The notes under the pieces are model-generated. The model was not told the origin of the DNA and made no database searches. It saw only the letters and a list, made by a program, of their open reading frames with translations. A DNA stretch of 64,000 bases. Origin: Paraburkholderia sp. Ac-20340 (GTDB lineage Bacteria; Pseudomonadota; Gammaproteobacteria; Burkholderiales; Burkholderiaceae). Of this stretch, positions 55,699 to 64,000 are shown piece after piece (position 1 is the first letter of the stretch; each line of letters opens with the position of its first letter). The stretch spans positions 372,001 to 436,000 of the forward strand of contig NZ_JAAGPR010000002.1 in assembly GCF_017104965.1 (NCBI RefSeq), written 5' to 3'. The position numbers and the translations under genes were made by a program.

Positions 55699-56202
55699 AT
55701 GAACGATGAAACCTGGGCACCCCACGTCACCGTGGCCGCCGTGATCGAGCGCGACGGGCGTTTTCTGCTGGTCGAGGAACACACGCCTGCGGGCTTGCGC
55801 CTGAATCAGCCGGCCGGCCATCTGGAAGCCGGCGAGACGCTGTTTGAAGCCGTCGTGCGCGAGACGCTCGAGGAGAGCGCCTACTCGTTCGCGCCGCAAG
55901 CGCTGGTCGGCATGTATATGACTCACTTCGGCAAGCCGGGCGAGTCCGGCACGACCTATCTGCGCTTCACGTATTGCGGCAGCGTGGCGAGCGAGCCGGA
56001 AGATCGCGCGCTCGATCCCGATATCGTCCGCACGCTCTGGATGAGCGTCGATGAGCTGCGCGCCGCGAGCGAGCGCCATCGCACGCCGCTCGTCATGCAG
56101 TGCGTGGACGATTACCTCGCGGGCAAGCGCGTACCGCTCGATTTCGTGCAGACGCACGCGGTCGGACCCAGGTTAGCGAACCAGACAGGCAGCAAGGGCT
56201 AG
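55699..56202 (+). CDS. NUDIX hydrolase, NudJ-like
   Basis: A 167-aa pyrophosphohydrolase. The Nudix box GHLEAGETLFEAVVRETLEE (residues 40-59) keeps all catalytic Glu residues; the usual terminal Gly is Ala61. The start HVTVAAVIERDGRFLLVEEH and N-terminal NQPAGHLE resemble E. coli NudJ, a thiamine-pyrophosphate and nucleotide phosphatase, and as in E. coli the gene lies just before mnmA (36 bp gap to the chosen start). The physiological substrate is not certain. Confidence 0.9.
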   Translation: MNDETWAPHVTVAAVIERDGRFLLVEEHTPAGLRLNQPAGHLEAGETLFEAVVRETLEESAYSFAPQALVGMYMTHFGKPGESGTTYLRFTYCGSVASEPEDRALDPDIVRTLWMSVDELRAASERHRTPLVMQCVDDYLAGKRVPLDFVQTHAVGPRLANQTGSKG

Positions 56203-56237
56203 TCGCCCACTAGATGCAGCACAAAAAGGCAGCAGAG

Positions 56238-57458
56238 ATGAGTAAAAAACGAGTGGTGGTAGGCATGTCGGGCGGCGTGGATTCGTCGGTGACCGCGTGG
56301 CTGCTCAAGGAGCAGGGTTACGACGTCGTCGGCCTCTTCATGAAGAACTGGGAAGACGACGACGACGGCGAATACTGCTCGACGCGCCAGGACTGGATCG
56401 ATGTGGTGTCGGTCGCGGATCTGATCGGCATCGACGTCGAAGCCGTGAACTTCGCCGCCGAATACAAGGACCGCGTGTTCGCGGAGTTCCTGCGCGAGTA
56501 TTCCGCGGGCCGCACGCCGAACCCGGACGTGCTCTGCAACGCCGAGATCAAGTTCAAGGCCTTCCTCGACCACGCGATGTCGCTGGGCGCGGAAACCATC
56601 GCCACGGGCCATTACGCGCGCGTGCGCCAGAACCCGGACAACGGACGTTTCGAACTGCTGAAGGCGCTCGATCATACGAAGGACCAGTCGTACTTCCTGC
56701 ATCGGCTGAACCAGGCGCAGTTGTCGAAGACGATGTTCCCGCTCGGCGAAATTCCGAAGACGAAGGTGCGCGAGATCGCCGAACAGATCGGTCTGCCGAA
56801 CGCGAAGAAGAAGGATTCGACCGGCATCTGCTTTATCGGCGAACGGCCGTTCCGCGACTTTCTGAACCGCTATCTGCCAACCCAACCCGGCCCGATGATG
56901 ACGCCCGACGGCAAGACCGTGGGCGAGCACATCGGCCTCGCGTTCTATACGTTCGGGCAGCGCAAGGGCATCGGTCTGGGCGGCAGCAAGGACGGCAGCG
57001 GCGATCCGTGGTTCGTCGCCGGCAAGAACATCGAAACCAATACGCTCTACGTCGTGCAGGGTCACGATCATCCGTGGCTGCTCGCGCATGACCTGCGCGC
57101 CGGCAACGTGAGCTGGGTCGCGGGCGAGCCGCCAGCCGAAGGCCATGCGTGCGGCGCGAAAACGCGCTATCGCCAGGCCGATGCGCCCTGCTCGTTCGCG
57201 GGCGCGGCCGAGTTCGGCGAAGGCCAGTTCTCGCTGCATTTCCCGGATGCGCAATGGGCCGTCACGCCGGGCCAGTCGGCCGTGTTGTACGACGGCGAAG
57301 TCTGCCTGGGCGGCGGCATCATCGAAGCCGTGACGACGCTCGAACCGCACGTGCCCGCCGTGCTGCCGCCGGTTGCGCCGAAGAAAAAGCGCTCGCCGCG
57401 CAAGAAGTCGCCGCAGTTCGCGGCCAAGGCTTCGTCCACCACGGAAAGCCAGGCGTAA
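56238..57458 (+). CDS. mnmA: tRNA-specific 2-thiouridylase MnmA
   Basis: A 406-aa enzyme that thiolates U34 of Lys, Glu and Gln tRNAs. The PP-loop is SGGVDSS at residues 11-17; the catalytic cysteines are Cys100 ([12 protein letters not shown]) and Cys198 ([11 protein letters not shown]). It is about 40 residues longer than E. coli MnmA owing to a basic C-terminal tail ([13 protein letters not shown]). ATG 56238 matches the family start; an in-frame ATG at 56214 adds eight residues. It follows the nudix gene in the same direction and ends before a GC-rich stem-loop. Confidence 0.97.
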   Translation: MSKKRVVVGMSGGVDSSVTAWLLKEQGYDVVGLFMKNWEDDDDGEYCSTRQDWIDVVSVADLIGIDVEAVNFAAEYKDRVFAEFLREYSAGRTPNPDVLCNAEIKFKAFLDHAMSLGAETIATGHYARVRQNPDNGRFELLKALDHTKDQSYFLHRLNQAQLSKTMFPLGEIPKTKVREIAEQIGLPNAKKKDSTGICFIGERPFRDFLNRYLPTQPGPMMTPDGKTVGEHIGLAFYTFGQRKGIGLGGSKDGSGDPWFVAGKNIETNTLYVVQGHDHPWLLAHDLRAGNVSWVAGEPPAEGHACGAKTRYRQADAPCSFAGAAEFGEGQFSLHFPDAQWAVTPGQSAVLYDGEVCLGGGIIEAVTTLEPHVPAVLPPVAPKKKRSPRKKSPQFAAKASSTTESQA

Positions 57459-57466
57459 GCTGATTC

Positions 57467-57489
57467 GCGCGGCGCGTTCTGCGCCGCGC
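57467..57489. terminator. stem-loop after mnmA
   Basis: GCGCGGCGC (57467-57475), GTTCT loop, GCGCCGCGC (57481-57489), a 9-bp perfect stem eight bases after the stop. No T-tract follows. The rest of the 235-bp gap to the next gene shows no feature. Confidence 0.5.
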
Positions 57490-57693
57490 TCCCTCCTCGT
57501 TCGTTCTCTCGCGTTATTGCACGCGGCTTTGCGCGGCGTCGACTCCGGCCCCGCCAAACCCTGCCCGCTTGCCGGCCAGTTTCACAAACTTGCGGCATTA
57601 TGCGGGCACGCCAGCGCCGTACCCCAGCGCGGCGGGTTCGCGCGGACCTGACCGGATTTCGCGCGGCAAATCAAGAGATCGAGGAGTCCCCCC

Positions 57694-59301
57694 ATGTTTT
57701 CCCGACGTTACCTCGCCATGTGGTGCGCGGTGCTGCTACTCGCGGCCTGTGTCATCGCAGCGGCGTTCCATCACCTGTCGTGGTTCTGCGCCATCGTGCC
57801 CGCGCTGCTCGTCGCGCTCGGCCTCTACGACATGACCCAGTTGCGCCACGCCATCCTGCGCAATTATCCGCTCTGGGGCCATCTGCGTTTCCTGTTCGAG
57901 TTCGTGCGGCCTGAAATCCGCCAGTACTTCGTCGAAGACGACACCGACGAAAAACCCTTCTCGCTCGTGCAGCGCAGCGTGGTGTACCAGCGCTCGAAGA
58001 ATGTCGTCGACAGCCGCCCTTACGGCACCGAACTCGACGTCAAGGCCGTCGGCCACGAATGGATCAGCCATTCGCTCGCGCCCACCAAACTCGATGGCAG
58101 CGACTTCCGCGTGCTGGTGGGCGCAAACCGCCCGCAGCCGTATTCGATGTCGATCTTCAACATCTCGGCGATGAGCTTCGGCGCGCTGTCGGCCAACGCG
58201 ATCCGCGCGCTCAATCTGGGCGCGAAAAAAGGCGGCTTCGCGCACGACACCGGCGAAGGCTCGATGTCGAAATATCACCGCGAACACGGCGGCGACATCA
58301 TCTGGGAAATCGCCTCGGGCTACTTCGGCTGCCGCAATGATGACGGCACCTTCAGCGCCGATAAATTCCAGCGTCTCGCCAACGAGCCGCAAGTGAAGAT
58401 GATCGAGGTGAAGCTTTCGCAAGGCGCGAAGCCGGGTCACGGCGGCATGCTGCTCGCGGCCAAGGTCACGCCGGAAATCGCCGAAACGCGCGGCATTCCG
58501 ATGGGCCAGGACTGCGTGTCGCCCGCGCGTCATTCGGAGTTTTCGACGCCGCGCGGCCTGCTCGAATTCGTCGATCGGCTGCGCAAGCTGTCGGGCGGCA
58601 AGCCCACGGGATTCAAGCTGTGTATCGGCCATCCGTGGGAGTTCTTCGGCATCGCCAAGGCCATGCTCGAAACCGGCATCCTGCCCGATTTCATCGTCGT
58701 GGACGGTGCGGAAGGCGGCACGGGCGCCGCGCCCATCGAGTTCACCGATCACATCGGCACGCCGTTGCAGGAAGGCCTGCTGCTGGTGCACAACACGCTC
58801 GTGGGCATCGGCCTGCGCGACAGGATCAAGATTGGCGCGAGCGGCAAGATCATCACGGCATTCGACGTGGCGAAGACGCTGGCGATTGGCGCGGACTGGG
58901 TGAATTCGGCGCGCGGCTTCATGTTCGCGGTGGGCTGCATCCAGGCGCAGAAGTGCCATTCGGACCGCTGCCCGACGGGCGTGGCGACGCAAGATCCGGT
59001 GCGCCAGCGCGCGCTCGACGTGCCCGACAAGGGCGAGCGCGTCTACAACTTCCATCGCAACACGCTGCACGCGCTGCAGGAAATCATTCAGGCCGCCGGC
59101 CTCGCAAGTCCCGCCGATCTGCGCGCGCATCACATCGTCCGGCGCGTTTCTTCATACGAAGTGAAGCTGATGTCGGAACTGCTCAAGTATCTGAAGCCCG
59201 GCGATCTGCTGGAAGCGCGCTATCGCTATCAGTTGTACGAGAAGTGGTGGCCGGTGGCGCGCAGCGATTCGTTCGCGCCAGCCGAAGAAAAAATCGTCTG
59301 A
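57694..59301 (+). CDS. FMN-binding glutamate-synthase-family protein
   Basis: A 535-aa protein. Two N-terminal membrane helices (about residues 8-46) precede a glutamate-synthase (GltB) central/FMN barrel: MSIFNISAMSFGALSANAIR, GAKPGHGGMLLAAKVTPEIA and VVDGAEGGTGAAPIEFTDH are GOGAT signatures, and the 3Fe-4S cysteines are in CIQAQKCHSDRCPTG. It lacks the glutaminase domain of GltB, so it is not a full glutamate synthase; its electron donor and product are unknown. Stand-alone, with a GAGGAGTCC Shine-Dalgarno. Confidence 0.9.
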   Translation: MFSRRYLAMWCAVLLLAACVIAAAFHHLSWFCAIVPALLVALGLYDMTQLRHAILRNYPLWGHLRFLFEFVRPEIRQYFVEDDTDEKPFSLVQRSVVYQRSKNVVDSRPYGTELDVKAVGHEWISHSLAPTKLDGSDFRVLVGANRPQPYSMSIFNISAMSFGALSANAIRALNLGAKKGGFAHDTGEGSMSKYHREHGGDIIWEIASGYFGCRNDDGTFSADKFQRLANEPQVKMIEVKLSQGAKPGHGGMLLAAKVTPEIAETRGIPMGQDCVSPARHSEFSTPRGLLEFVDRLRKLSGGKPTGFKLCIGHPWEFFGIAKAMLETGILPDFIVVDGAEGGTGAAPIEFTDHIGTPLQEGLLLVHNTLVGIGLRDRIKIGASGKIITAFDVAKTLAIGADWVNSARGFMFAVGCIQAQKCHSDRCPTGVATQDPVRQRALDVPDKGERVYNFHRNTLHALQEIIQAAGLASPADLRAHHIVRRVSSYEVKLMSELLKYLKPGDLLEARYRYQLYEKWWPVARSDSFAPAEEKIV

Positions 59302-59320
59302 TGTTTCTATGAGTTTGCGT

Positions 59321-59395
59321 GATGGTTGCGCTCGCAACCATCATCGAAAATTCGATGACGAAAAAAAAGCGCGCATTCTGAATGCGCGCTTTTTT
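59321..59395. terminator. three consecutive stem-loops ending in a bidirectional terminator
   Basis: GATGGTTGCG/CGCAACCATC (59321-59342, CT centre), TCATCGAA/TTCGATGA (59341-59358, AA centre) and AAAAAAGCGCGCATT/AATGCGCGCTTTTTT (59363-59395, CTG loop). The last is a strong intrinsic terminator for both the FMN protein gene and the convergent gst; the first two are packed directly before it. Confidence 0.85.
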
Positions 59396-59444
59396 CATGC
59401 TTCGATGATGCTGCTTGTCGGGCTTAAGGCTCAGGGCTTAAGGC

Positions 59445-60056
59445 TTAGGCCTGCGGCACCGTATCCGCGAACGACGGACGCTGCATGAGCTTCTCGAAGT
59501 GCTTCTCGAGATTCGGATGCAGCTCGCGCCAGTTCAGTTCCGGCTGACGGAAGTCGAGATAGCCGAGCGCGCAACCCACTGCGATATCGGCGAGCGTGTA
59601 ACGGTTGCCCGCGCACCACGCATTGCCTGCGAGGCCCTTGGCCATCGCTTTCAGGCCTTCGTGAATCTTGCGATTCTGGCGCTCGATCCATGCGGCCGAT
59701 TGCTGTTCGGGCGTGCGCTGCGTGCCTTCCGCGCGGATCAGCACGGCGGCGTCGAGCATGCCGTCGGCGAGCGCTTCCCAGCACCGCACTTCCACGCGCT
59801 CGCGTCCGCCCTGCGGAATCAGCTTGCCGACCGGCGAGAGCATATCCACGTATTCGCAGATCACGCGCGAGTCGAACACCGCTTCGCCGTCCTCCATCAC
59901 GAGACACGGCACCTTGCCGAGCGGGTTGAAATCGTGGATCGCCGTTTCGGCGGCCCACACGTTTTCAAGCACCAGCTTGTAGTCGATTTTCTTTTCGGCG
60001 AGCATGATCCGCGCCTTGCGGACATACGGGCTGCCGAGCGAACCGATAAGTTTCAT
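59445..60056 (-). CDS. glutathione S-transferase
   Basis: A 203-aa cytosolic GST. The thioredoxin-like N-terminal domain begins MKLIGSLGSPYVRKARIMLA (Ser9 in SPYVRK is the likely catalytic residue), with NPLGKVPCL and the glutathione-binding FDSRVICEYVD. The all-helical C-terminal domain has YTLADIAVGCALGYLDFR. It resembles E. coli YibF-type GSTs. ATG 60056 is chosen at the family start; longer frames are unconserved. Convergent with the FMN protein gene; substrate unknown. Confidence 0.93.
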   Translation of the reverse strand: MKLIGSLGSPYVRKARIMLAEKKIDYKLVLENVWAAETAIHDFNPLGKVPCLVMEDGEAVFDSRVICEYVDMLSPVGKLIPQGGRERVEVRCWEALADGMLDAAVLIRAEGTQRTPEQQSAAWIERQNRKIHEGLKAMAKGLAGNAWCAGNRYTLADIAVGCALGYLDFRQPELNWRELHPNLEKHFEKLMQRPSFADTVPQA

Positions 60057-60279
60057 CGCACCTGCCTTTTCTGGAATCCGGCCGAAGTATACGTGGTAAT
60101 CGACAAATTCTGACGGGTTGTCCGCTGGATAGCGCATATTCGGCGGGCGTCGATGTCGTGCTTTGTCGACAGGATGCAACACCGCGCGCGGCGCGGCGGG
60201 CCTTGCGCCCTGCATAAAACCGGCGATAACGCGGTGTCCAGGCACCGTGTTCCGGCGGACGTCGCCAACCTTCAGGCGC

Positions 60280-60285
60280 TACAAT
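60280..60285 (+). promoter_or_regulatory. pepP -10 box adjoining the start codon
   Basis: TACAAT ends seven bases before ATG 60292, so transcription from it would start at or within a base or two of the ATG. Confidence 0.4.
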
Positions 60286-60291
60286 CGCACG

Positions 60292-61740
60292 ATGGACACG
60301 ACCCTTACGGAAAACGCTGCGGCGCCCGGCGCTGCAGCCGCTGCAGCCGACGCACCGCGCGGCCCCGATGGCGGCGCATCGCTCTATCGCGCGCGCCGCG
60401 AGCGCGTGCTGGCTGCCCTGCGAGCGCAAGGCGGCGGCGTGGCGCTGGTGCCCACGGCGCCCGAAGTCATGCGCAATCGCGACGCCGACTATCCCTATCG
60501 GCACGACAGCTATTTCTACTACCTCACCGGCTTTACCGAGCCCGAGGCGCTGCTCGTGCTGGACGCGAATGCCGGCGAAAACGAACCCGCCGAAATCCTG
60601 TTTTGCCGCGCGAAAAACGTCGAGCGCGAAACATGGGAAGGCTTGCGTTTCGGCCCCGATGGCGCACGCGAAGCATTTGGCTTCGACGCGGCGTTTCCCA
60701 TCGACGATATCGATACGCAGATGCCGCGTCTGATCGCCAATCGCCCGGCGCTGCATTACGCGCTGGCCGCATCTGAGCAATTCGACGCGCAGGTGCGCGG
60801 CTGGATCGATGCCGTGCGCGCGCAGGGACGCAGCGGCGTCACCGCGCCCGCAGCCGCCTATGACGTGCTGCCCTTGCTCGACGAGATGCGCCTCGTCAAG
60901 GACACGCACGAACTCGACACGATGCGCCGCGCCGCGGAGATTTCCGCGCTCGCGCACGTGCGCGCAATGCAGACATGCCGCCCCGGCATGCGCGAATACG
61001 AGATCGAAGCCGAATTGCTTTATACGTTCCGCAAGCATGGCGCACAGGCGCCGGCCTACGGTTCGATCGTCGCCGCGGGCGCGAATGCCTGCGTGCTGCA
61101 CTATCCGGCCGGCAACGCCGTCGCACGCGAAGGCGACCTGATCCTGATCGACGCGGCCTGCGAACTGAACGGCTACGCCTCGGACATCACGCGCACGTTT
61201 CCCGCGAGCGGGCGCTTCACGAGCGCGCAACGCGAACTCTACGACATCGTGCTGGCCGCGCAGCAAGCGGCCGTCGACGCCACACGCGCCGGTGTGAATT
61301 TCGAAGCGCCGCACGAAGCGGCCGTGCGCGTGCTCGCGCAAGGTCTGCTCGATACGGGCATTCTCGATCGCCAGCGCTACGCGAGCGTCGACGAAGTGAT
61401 CGCCGATCGCGCCTACGCGCGCTTTTATATGCATCGCACGGGCCATTGGCTCGGCATGGATGTGCACGATGTGGGCGATTATCGCGAGCGCGGCACGCCA
61501 GATACGTCGGGTGATACGCCGCCGTGGCGCACGCTGCGCGCGGGCATGACGCTCACCATCGAGCCGGGGCTTTATATCCGCGCGGCCGAAGACGTGCCGG
61601 AGCGCTATTGGGACATCGGCATTCGCATCGAGGACGACGCCATCGTCACCGAGACCGGCTGCGAACTCATTACGCGCGGCGTGCCCGTGAACGCCGACGA
61701 AATCGAAGCGCTGATGCAGAACGCGCAACGCGGCGCATAA
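60292..61740 (+). CDS. pepP: Xaa-Pro aminopeptidase
   Basis: A 482-aa M24 metallopeptidase that removes N-terminal residues before proline. Di-manganese ligands are visible: two Asp in LILIDAACELNGYASDITRT, His in MHRTGHWLGMDVHDVGDY, and Glu in LTIEPGLY and GIRIEDD. The N-terminal creatinase-like domain has YPYRHDSYFYYLTGFTEPEA. An Ala-rich extension of about 25 residues precedes the region conserved with E. coli PepP (441 aa). It is followed 70 bp later by a UbiH-family gene, as E. coli pepP is by ubiH. Confidence 0.96.
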   Translation: MDTTLTENAAAPGAAAAAADAPRGPDGGASLYRARRERVLAALRAQGGGVALVPTAPEVMRNRDADYPYRHDSYFYYLTGFTEPEALLVLDANAGENEPAEILFCRAKNVERETWEGLRFGPDGAREAFGFDAAFPIDDIDTQMPRLIANRPALHYALAASEQFDAQVRGWIDAVRAQGRSGVTAPAAAYDVLPLLDEMRLVKDTHELDTMRRAAEISALAHVRAMQTCRPGMREYEIEAELLYTFRKHGAQAPAYGSIVAAGANACVLHYPAGNAVAREGDLILIDAACELNGYASDITRTFPASGRFTSAQRELYDIVLAAQQAAVDATRAGVNFEAPHEAAVRVLAQGLLDTGILDRQRYASVDEVIADRAYARFYMHRTGHWLGMDVHDVGDYRERGTPDTSGDTPPWRTLRAGMTLTIEPGLYIRAAEDVPERYWDIGIRIEDDAIVTETGCELITRGVPVNADEIEALMQNAQRGA

Positions 61741-61810
61741 GCGTGAGTGCCGCGTAAATTCCGCGTGATTTCCATCACAACCGCCAATCAACCGATACCA
61801 ACGCAGCGAC

Positions 61811-63082
61811 ATGAGTGCAGTGAACGCAGCCAGCCAGCCAACGACGCCCGCCCCTTTCGACCATGACGTCACCATCGTCGGCGCCGGGCCGGTTGGGCTC
61901 GCGCTCGCGGGCTGGCTCGCGCAGCGCAGCGCGACGTCGTCGTTGTCGGTTGCGCTGATCGATGCGCGCGAGCCGGAAGACAGCGCGGGCGATCCGCGCG
62001 CGATCGCCGTGTCACAAGGCAGCCGCACCTTGCTGCAGGCGCTCGCGTGGCCGCAGGATGCAACGTCGATCGAACGTATTCATGTCTCACAGCGTGGCCG
62101 CTTTGGCCGCACGTTGATCGACCGGCACGACTACGATCTGCCGGCGCTCGGTTATGTCGCGCGTTATGGCTCGATCGTGCAATCGCTTGCGCAGGCGGTG
62201 CGCGGGACTGACGTGCACTGGCTGCATCACACGCATGCGCAGGAACCGGTGGTCGAGCACGATGGCGTGACGTTGCGCGTGGAAAGCGCGGGAGTGGCGC
62301 GCACGTTGCGCACGCGCGTGCTCGTGAATGCGGAAGGCGGTTTGTATCGCGTGCAGGCTGCCGCGAACGCCGATGCGGATGCGGCTGCGGCTGCGGCTGC
62401 GGCTGAACCCGGCGCAGTGCAACGTCCGCAAAAGCGCACGCGGGATTATGGGCAGACGGCGCTGGTTGGCGTGGTGAGCGTGTCCGCACCGCAAGCGCAT
62501 GTCGCGTGGGAGCGTTTCACCGACGAAGGCCCGATCGCGCTGTTGCCGATGGGTGGTGCGCGCGACGCCGATTTCGCGCTGGTGTGGTGTTCGGAGCCGG
62601 TGGAAGCGGCGCGGCGTGCTGCGTTGTCCGATGCCGAATTTCTCGCCGCACTGGGCGAGGCGTTTGGGTCGCGCATGGGGCGCTTCACGCAGATTCAGGG
62701 GCGCGCGGCGTTTCCGCTGGGGTTGAATGCGCTCGATACGCTGGTGTCGGGGCATGGGCGAATTGCAGCGGTGGGCAATGCGGCGCAGACGCTGCATCCG
62801 GTTGCCGGGCAAGGGCTGAATCTGGGTTTGCGCGATGCGCACGCGCTCGCGGATTCGCTGGCGCAGCATGGCGCGACGCCGGTTGCGCTGGCTGAGTTCG
62901 CGGGGCGGCGCGCGTTTGATCGGCGTATGACGATTGGCGCGACCGATACGCTTGCGCGGCTCTTTACCGTGGATTTTCCGGCGCTTGGAACGCTGCGCGG
63001 GCTTGCGCTTACTGCGCTTGAATTCGTGCCGCCGGTTAAAACCGCGCTGGCGAGGCAGATGATGTTTGGGCAGCGCAGTTGA
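61811..63082 (+). CDS. UbiH/UbiF-family FAD-dependent hydroxylase
   Basis: A 423-aa flavoprotein monooxygenase of the COQ6/VisC group that hydroxylates the ubiquinone ring. Signatures are the FAD loop VTIVGAGPVGLALAGWLAQ, GDPRAIAVSQGSRTLL, and the second FAD motif GNAAQTLHPVAGQGLNLGLR with DAHALADSL. A local Ala/Asp run (ADADAAAAAAAAEPG, near residues 195-209) is a low-complexity insertion. The exact ring position (UbiH, UbiF or UbiI role) is not determinable; pepP-ubiH neighbourhood favours UbiH. Confidence 0.9.
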   Translation: MSAVNAASQPTTPAPFDHDVTIVGAGPVGLALAGWLAQRSATSSLSVALIDAREPEDSAGDPRAIAVSQGSRTLLQALAWPQDATSIERIHVSQRGRFGRTLIDRHDYDLPALGYVARYGSIVQSLAQAVRGTDVHWLHHTHAQEPVVEHDGVTLRVESAGVARTLRTRVLVNAEGGLYRVQAAANADADAAAAAAAAEPGAVQRPQKRTRDYGQTALVGVVSVSAPQAHVAWERFTDEGPIALLPMGGARDADFALVWCSEPVEAARRAALSDAEFLAALGEAFGSRMGRFTQIQGRAAFPLGLNALDTLVSGHGRIAAVGNAAQTLHPVAGQGLNLGLRDAHALADSLAQHGATPVALAEFAGRRAFDRRMTIGATDTLARLFTVDFPALGTLRGLALTALEFVPPVKTALARQMMFGQRS

Positions 63083-63297
63083 TCTGGGGTCGGGCGGGGT
63101 CGTACAACAACTAAAGGGTCGCATCGCAATACAACGCGACATCCAACGCACCCCAAACCACACCAGGGTCCACAACCCAAACCCTCCCATCCCGTTAACG
63201 CTAAAATACGCGTTTCCCCATTTCGAGCAGCACCGCGCCACCGCCCCCGGCCCTGCCGGAGCGCAGCCAGGCGCGCTACCGCTTTTGTCCGCGCATC

Positions 63298-64000
63298 ATG
63301 TTCACAATTGGCCGCCACACCCTGCGCAACAACCTGTTCGTCGCCCCTATGGCGGGTGTCACGGACCGGCCGTTCCGTCAGCTGTGCAAGCGCCTCGGCG
63401 CGGGCTATGCAGTGTCGGAAATGGTTGCCTCCAACGCCCAGCTCTGGAAAAGCGAAAAGACCATGCGCCGCGCCAATCACGCGGGCGAGGTCGAACCCAT
63501 TTCCGTCCAGATCGCGGGCGCCGACCCCGAAATGATGGCCGAAGCGGCGCGGTATAACGTCGCAAACGGCGCGCAGATCATCGACATCAACATGGGCTGC
63601 CCGGCCAAAAAGGTCTGCAACGTGGCCGCCGGGTCCGCGCTGCTGCAAAACGAGCCGCTCGTCGCGCGCATCGTCAAGGCCGTGGTCGATGCCGTCGGTG
63701 TGGGGCCAGATGCCGTGCCCGTCACGCTGAAGATCCGCACCGGCTGGGACCGCGATCACCGCAATGCGCTCACCATCGCGCGCATTGCAGAAGAGAGCGG
63801 CATTTCGATGCTGACCGTCCACGGCCGCACGCGCGCCGACCTCTATCACGGCGACGCCGAATACGAAACCATCGCCGCCGTGAAGGCCGCGGCGCGCATT
63901 CCGGTGGTTGCCAACGGCGATATCACGAAGCCGCAGAAGGCCAGACACGTGCTCGAAGTGACGGGGGCGGATGCCATCATGATCGGCCGCGCGGCGCAGG
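63298..64000 (+). CDS. dusB: tRNA-dihydrouridine synthase DusB, 5' part
   Basis: The frame from ATG 63298 remains open to the window end (about 234 codons). The flavin site is [20 protein letters not shown], the catalytic Cys is in [12 protein letters not shown], and [18 protein letters not shown] and [13 protein letters not shown] follow, all Dus signatures, with the DusB-type LYHGDAEY. It reduces uridine in tRNA D-loops. In gammaproteobacteria and Burkholderia dusB is usually followed by fis, which would lie beyond the window. TAAAAT at 63202-63207 may be its -10. Confidence 0.95.
   Translation, partial: MFTIGRHTLRNNLFVAPMAGVTDRPFRQLCKRLGAGYAVSEMVASNAQLWKSEKTMRRANHAGEVEPISVQIAGADPEMMAEAARYNVANGAQIIDINMGCPAKKVCNVAAGSALLQNEPLVARIVKAVVDAVGVGPDAVPVTLKIRTGWDRDHRNALTIARIAEESGISMLTVHGRTRADLYHGDAEYETIAAVKAAARIPVVANGDITKPQKARHVLEVTGADAIMIGRAAQ

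Noticed and set aside
63083..63297. Small coding region in the gap before dusB
   Set aside because: No frame with a plausible start and ribosome-binding site; the stretch is C/A-rich low complexity ending in a -10-like TAAAAT.

Overview
The window is a 64 kb stretch of GC-rich (roughly two-thirds G+C), densely coding chromosome from a betaproteobacterium. It is most likely a Burkholderia sensu lato relative such as Paraburkholderia or Caballeronia. The evidence is gene order and product similarity: hrcA/nadK/recN next to hemH, an Hsp15 gene and grpE; yhdP-nitrilase-tldD; queA-tgt-yajC-secD-secF; yggS-proC; a split pqiA before pqiB-pqiC; pntAA-pntAB-pntB; and a nudJ-like gene before mnmA. I saw no rRNA, tRNA, insertion sequence, prophage or CRISPR array. 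The only accessory-looking module is a higBA toxin-antitoxin pair.

Layout. Positions 1-9.2 kb hold a heat-shock and housekeeping block: grpE start, a candidate small RNA, a 53-aa ORF, hslR, hemH and hrcA on the minus strand, then nadK and recN on the plus strand, then glnE on the minus strand. From 9.4 to 19.9 kb come the large AsmA-like protein YhdP, a nitrilase-family amidase, TldD, an aromatic-leader attenuator with DAHP synthase (aroG), and on the minus strand an NO-detoxifying flavohaemoglobin behind an NsrR-type operator and a cobalamin adenosyltransferase. From 20 to 25.7 kb lies a 2-hydroxyacid oxidation operon (Dld-like plus glcDEF). From 25.9 to 33.6 kb lie yggS, proC, ubiA, dps, two small unannotated ORFs, oxyR and recG. 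From 33.7 to 40 kb is the queuosine/Sec operon.

From 40 to 45.6 kb are two YceI proteins and the Pqi (MCE) lipid-transport operon. From 45.7 to 52.4 kb are a Gcr-family membrane protein, higBA, an rRNA methyltransferase, a glycosyltransferase, and a VOC protein with a WYL regulator. From 52.4 to 64 kb are the proton-translocating transhydrogenase, nudJ-like/mnmA, an FMN glutamate-synthase-like enzyme, a glutathione transferase, pepP, a UbiH-family hydroxylase and the start of dusB.

The most notable observations are regulatory. First, there is a complete transcription attenuator upstream of aroG: a promoter, a 22-aa leader peptide with eight consecutive aromatic residues, three mutually exclusive RNA helices and a U-tract terminator. 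Second, there is a promoter-hairpin-terminator unit beside grpE that looks like a small RNA. Third, there is a perfect 12-bp NsrR-like inverted repeat before hmp. Fourth, there is a sigma-32 promoter before grpE. Fifth, there is a palindrome between the glycosyltransferase and the VOC/WYL pair. Sixth, there are small membrane ORFs behind an AT-rich control region near oxyR. Function calls come from recognising protein motifs and gene order by eye; no database search was run.
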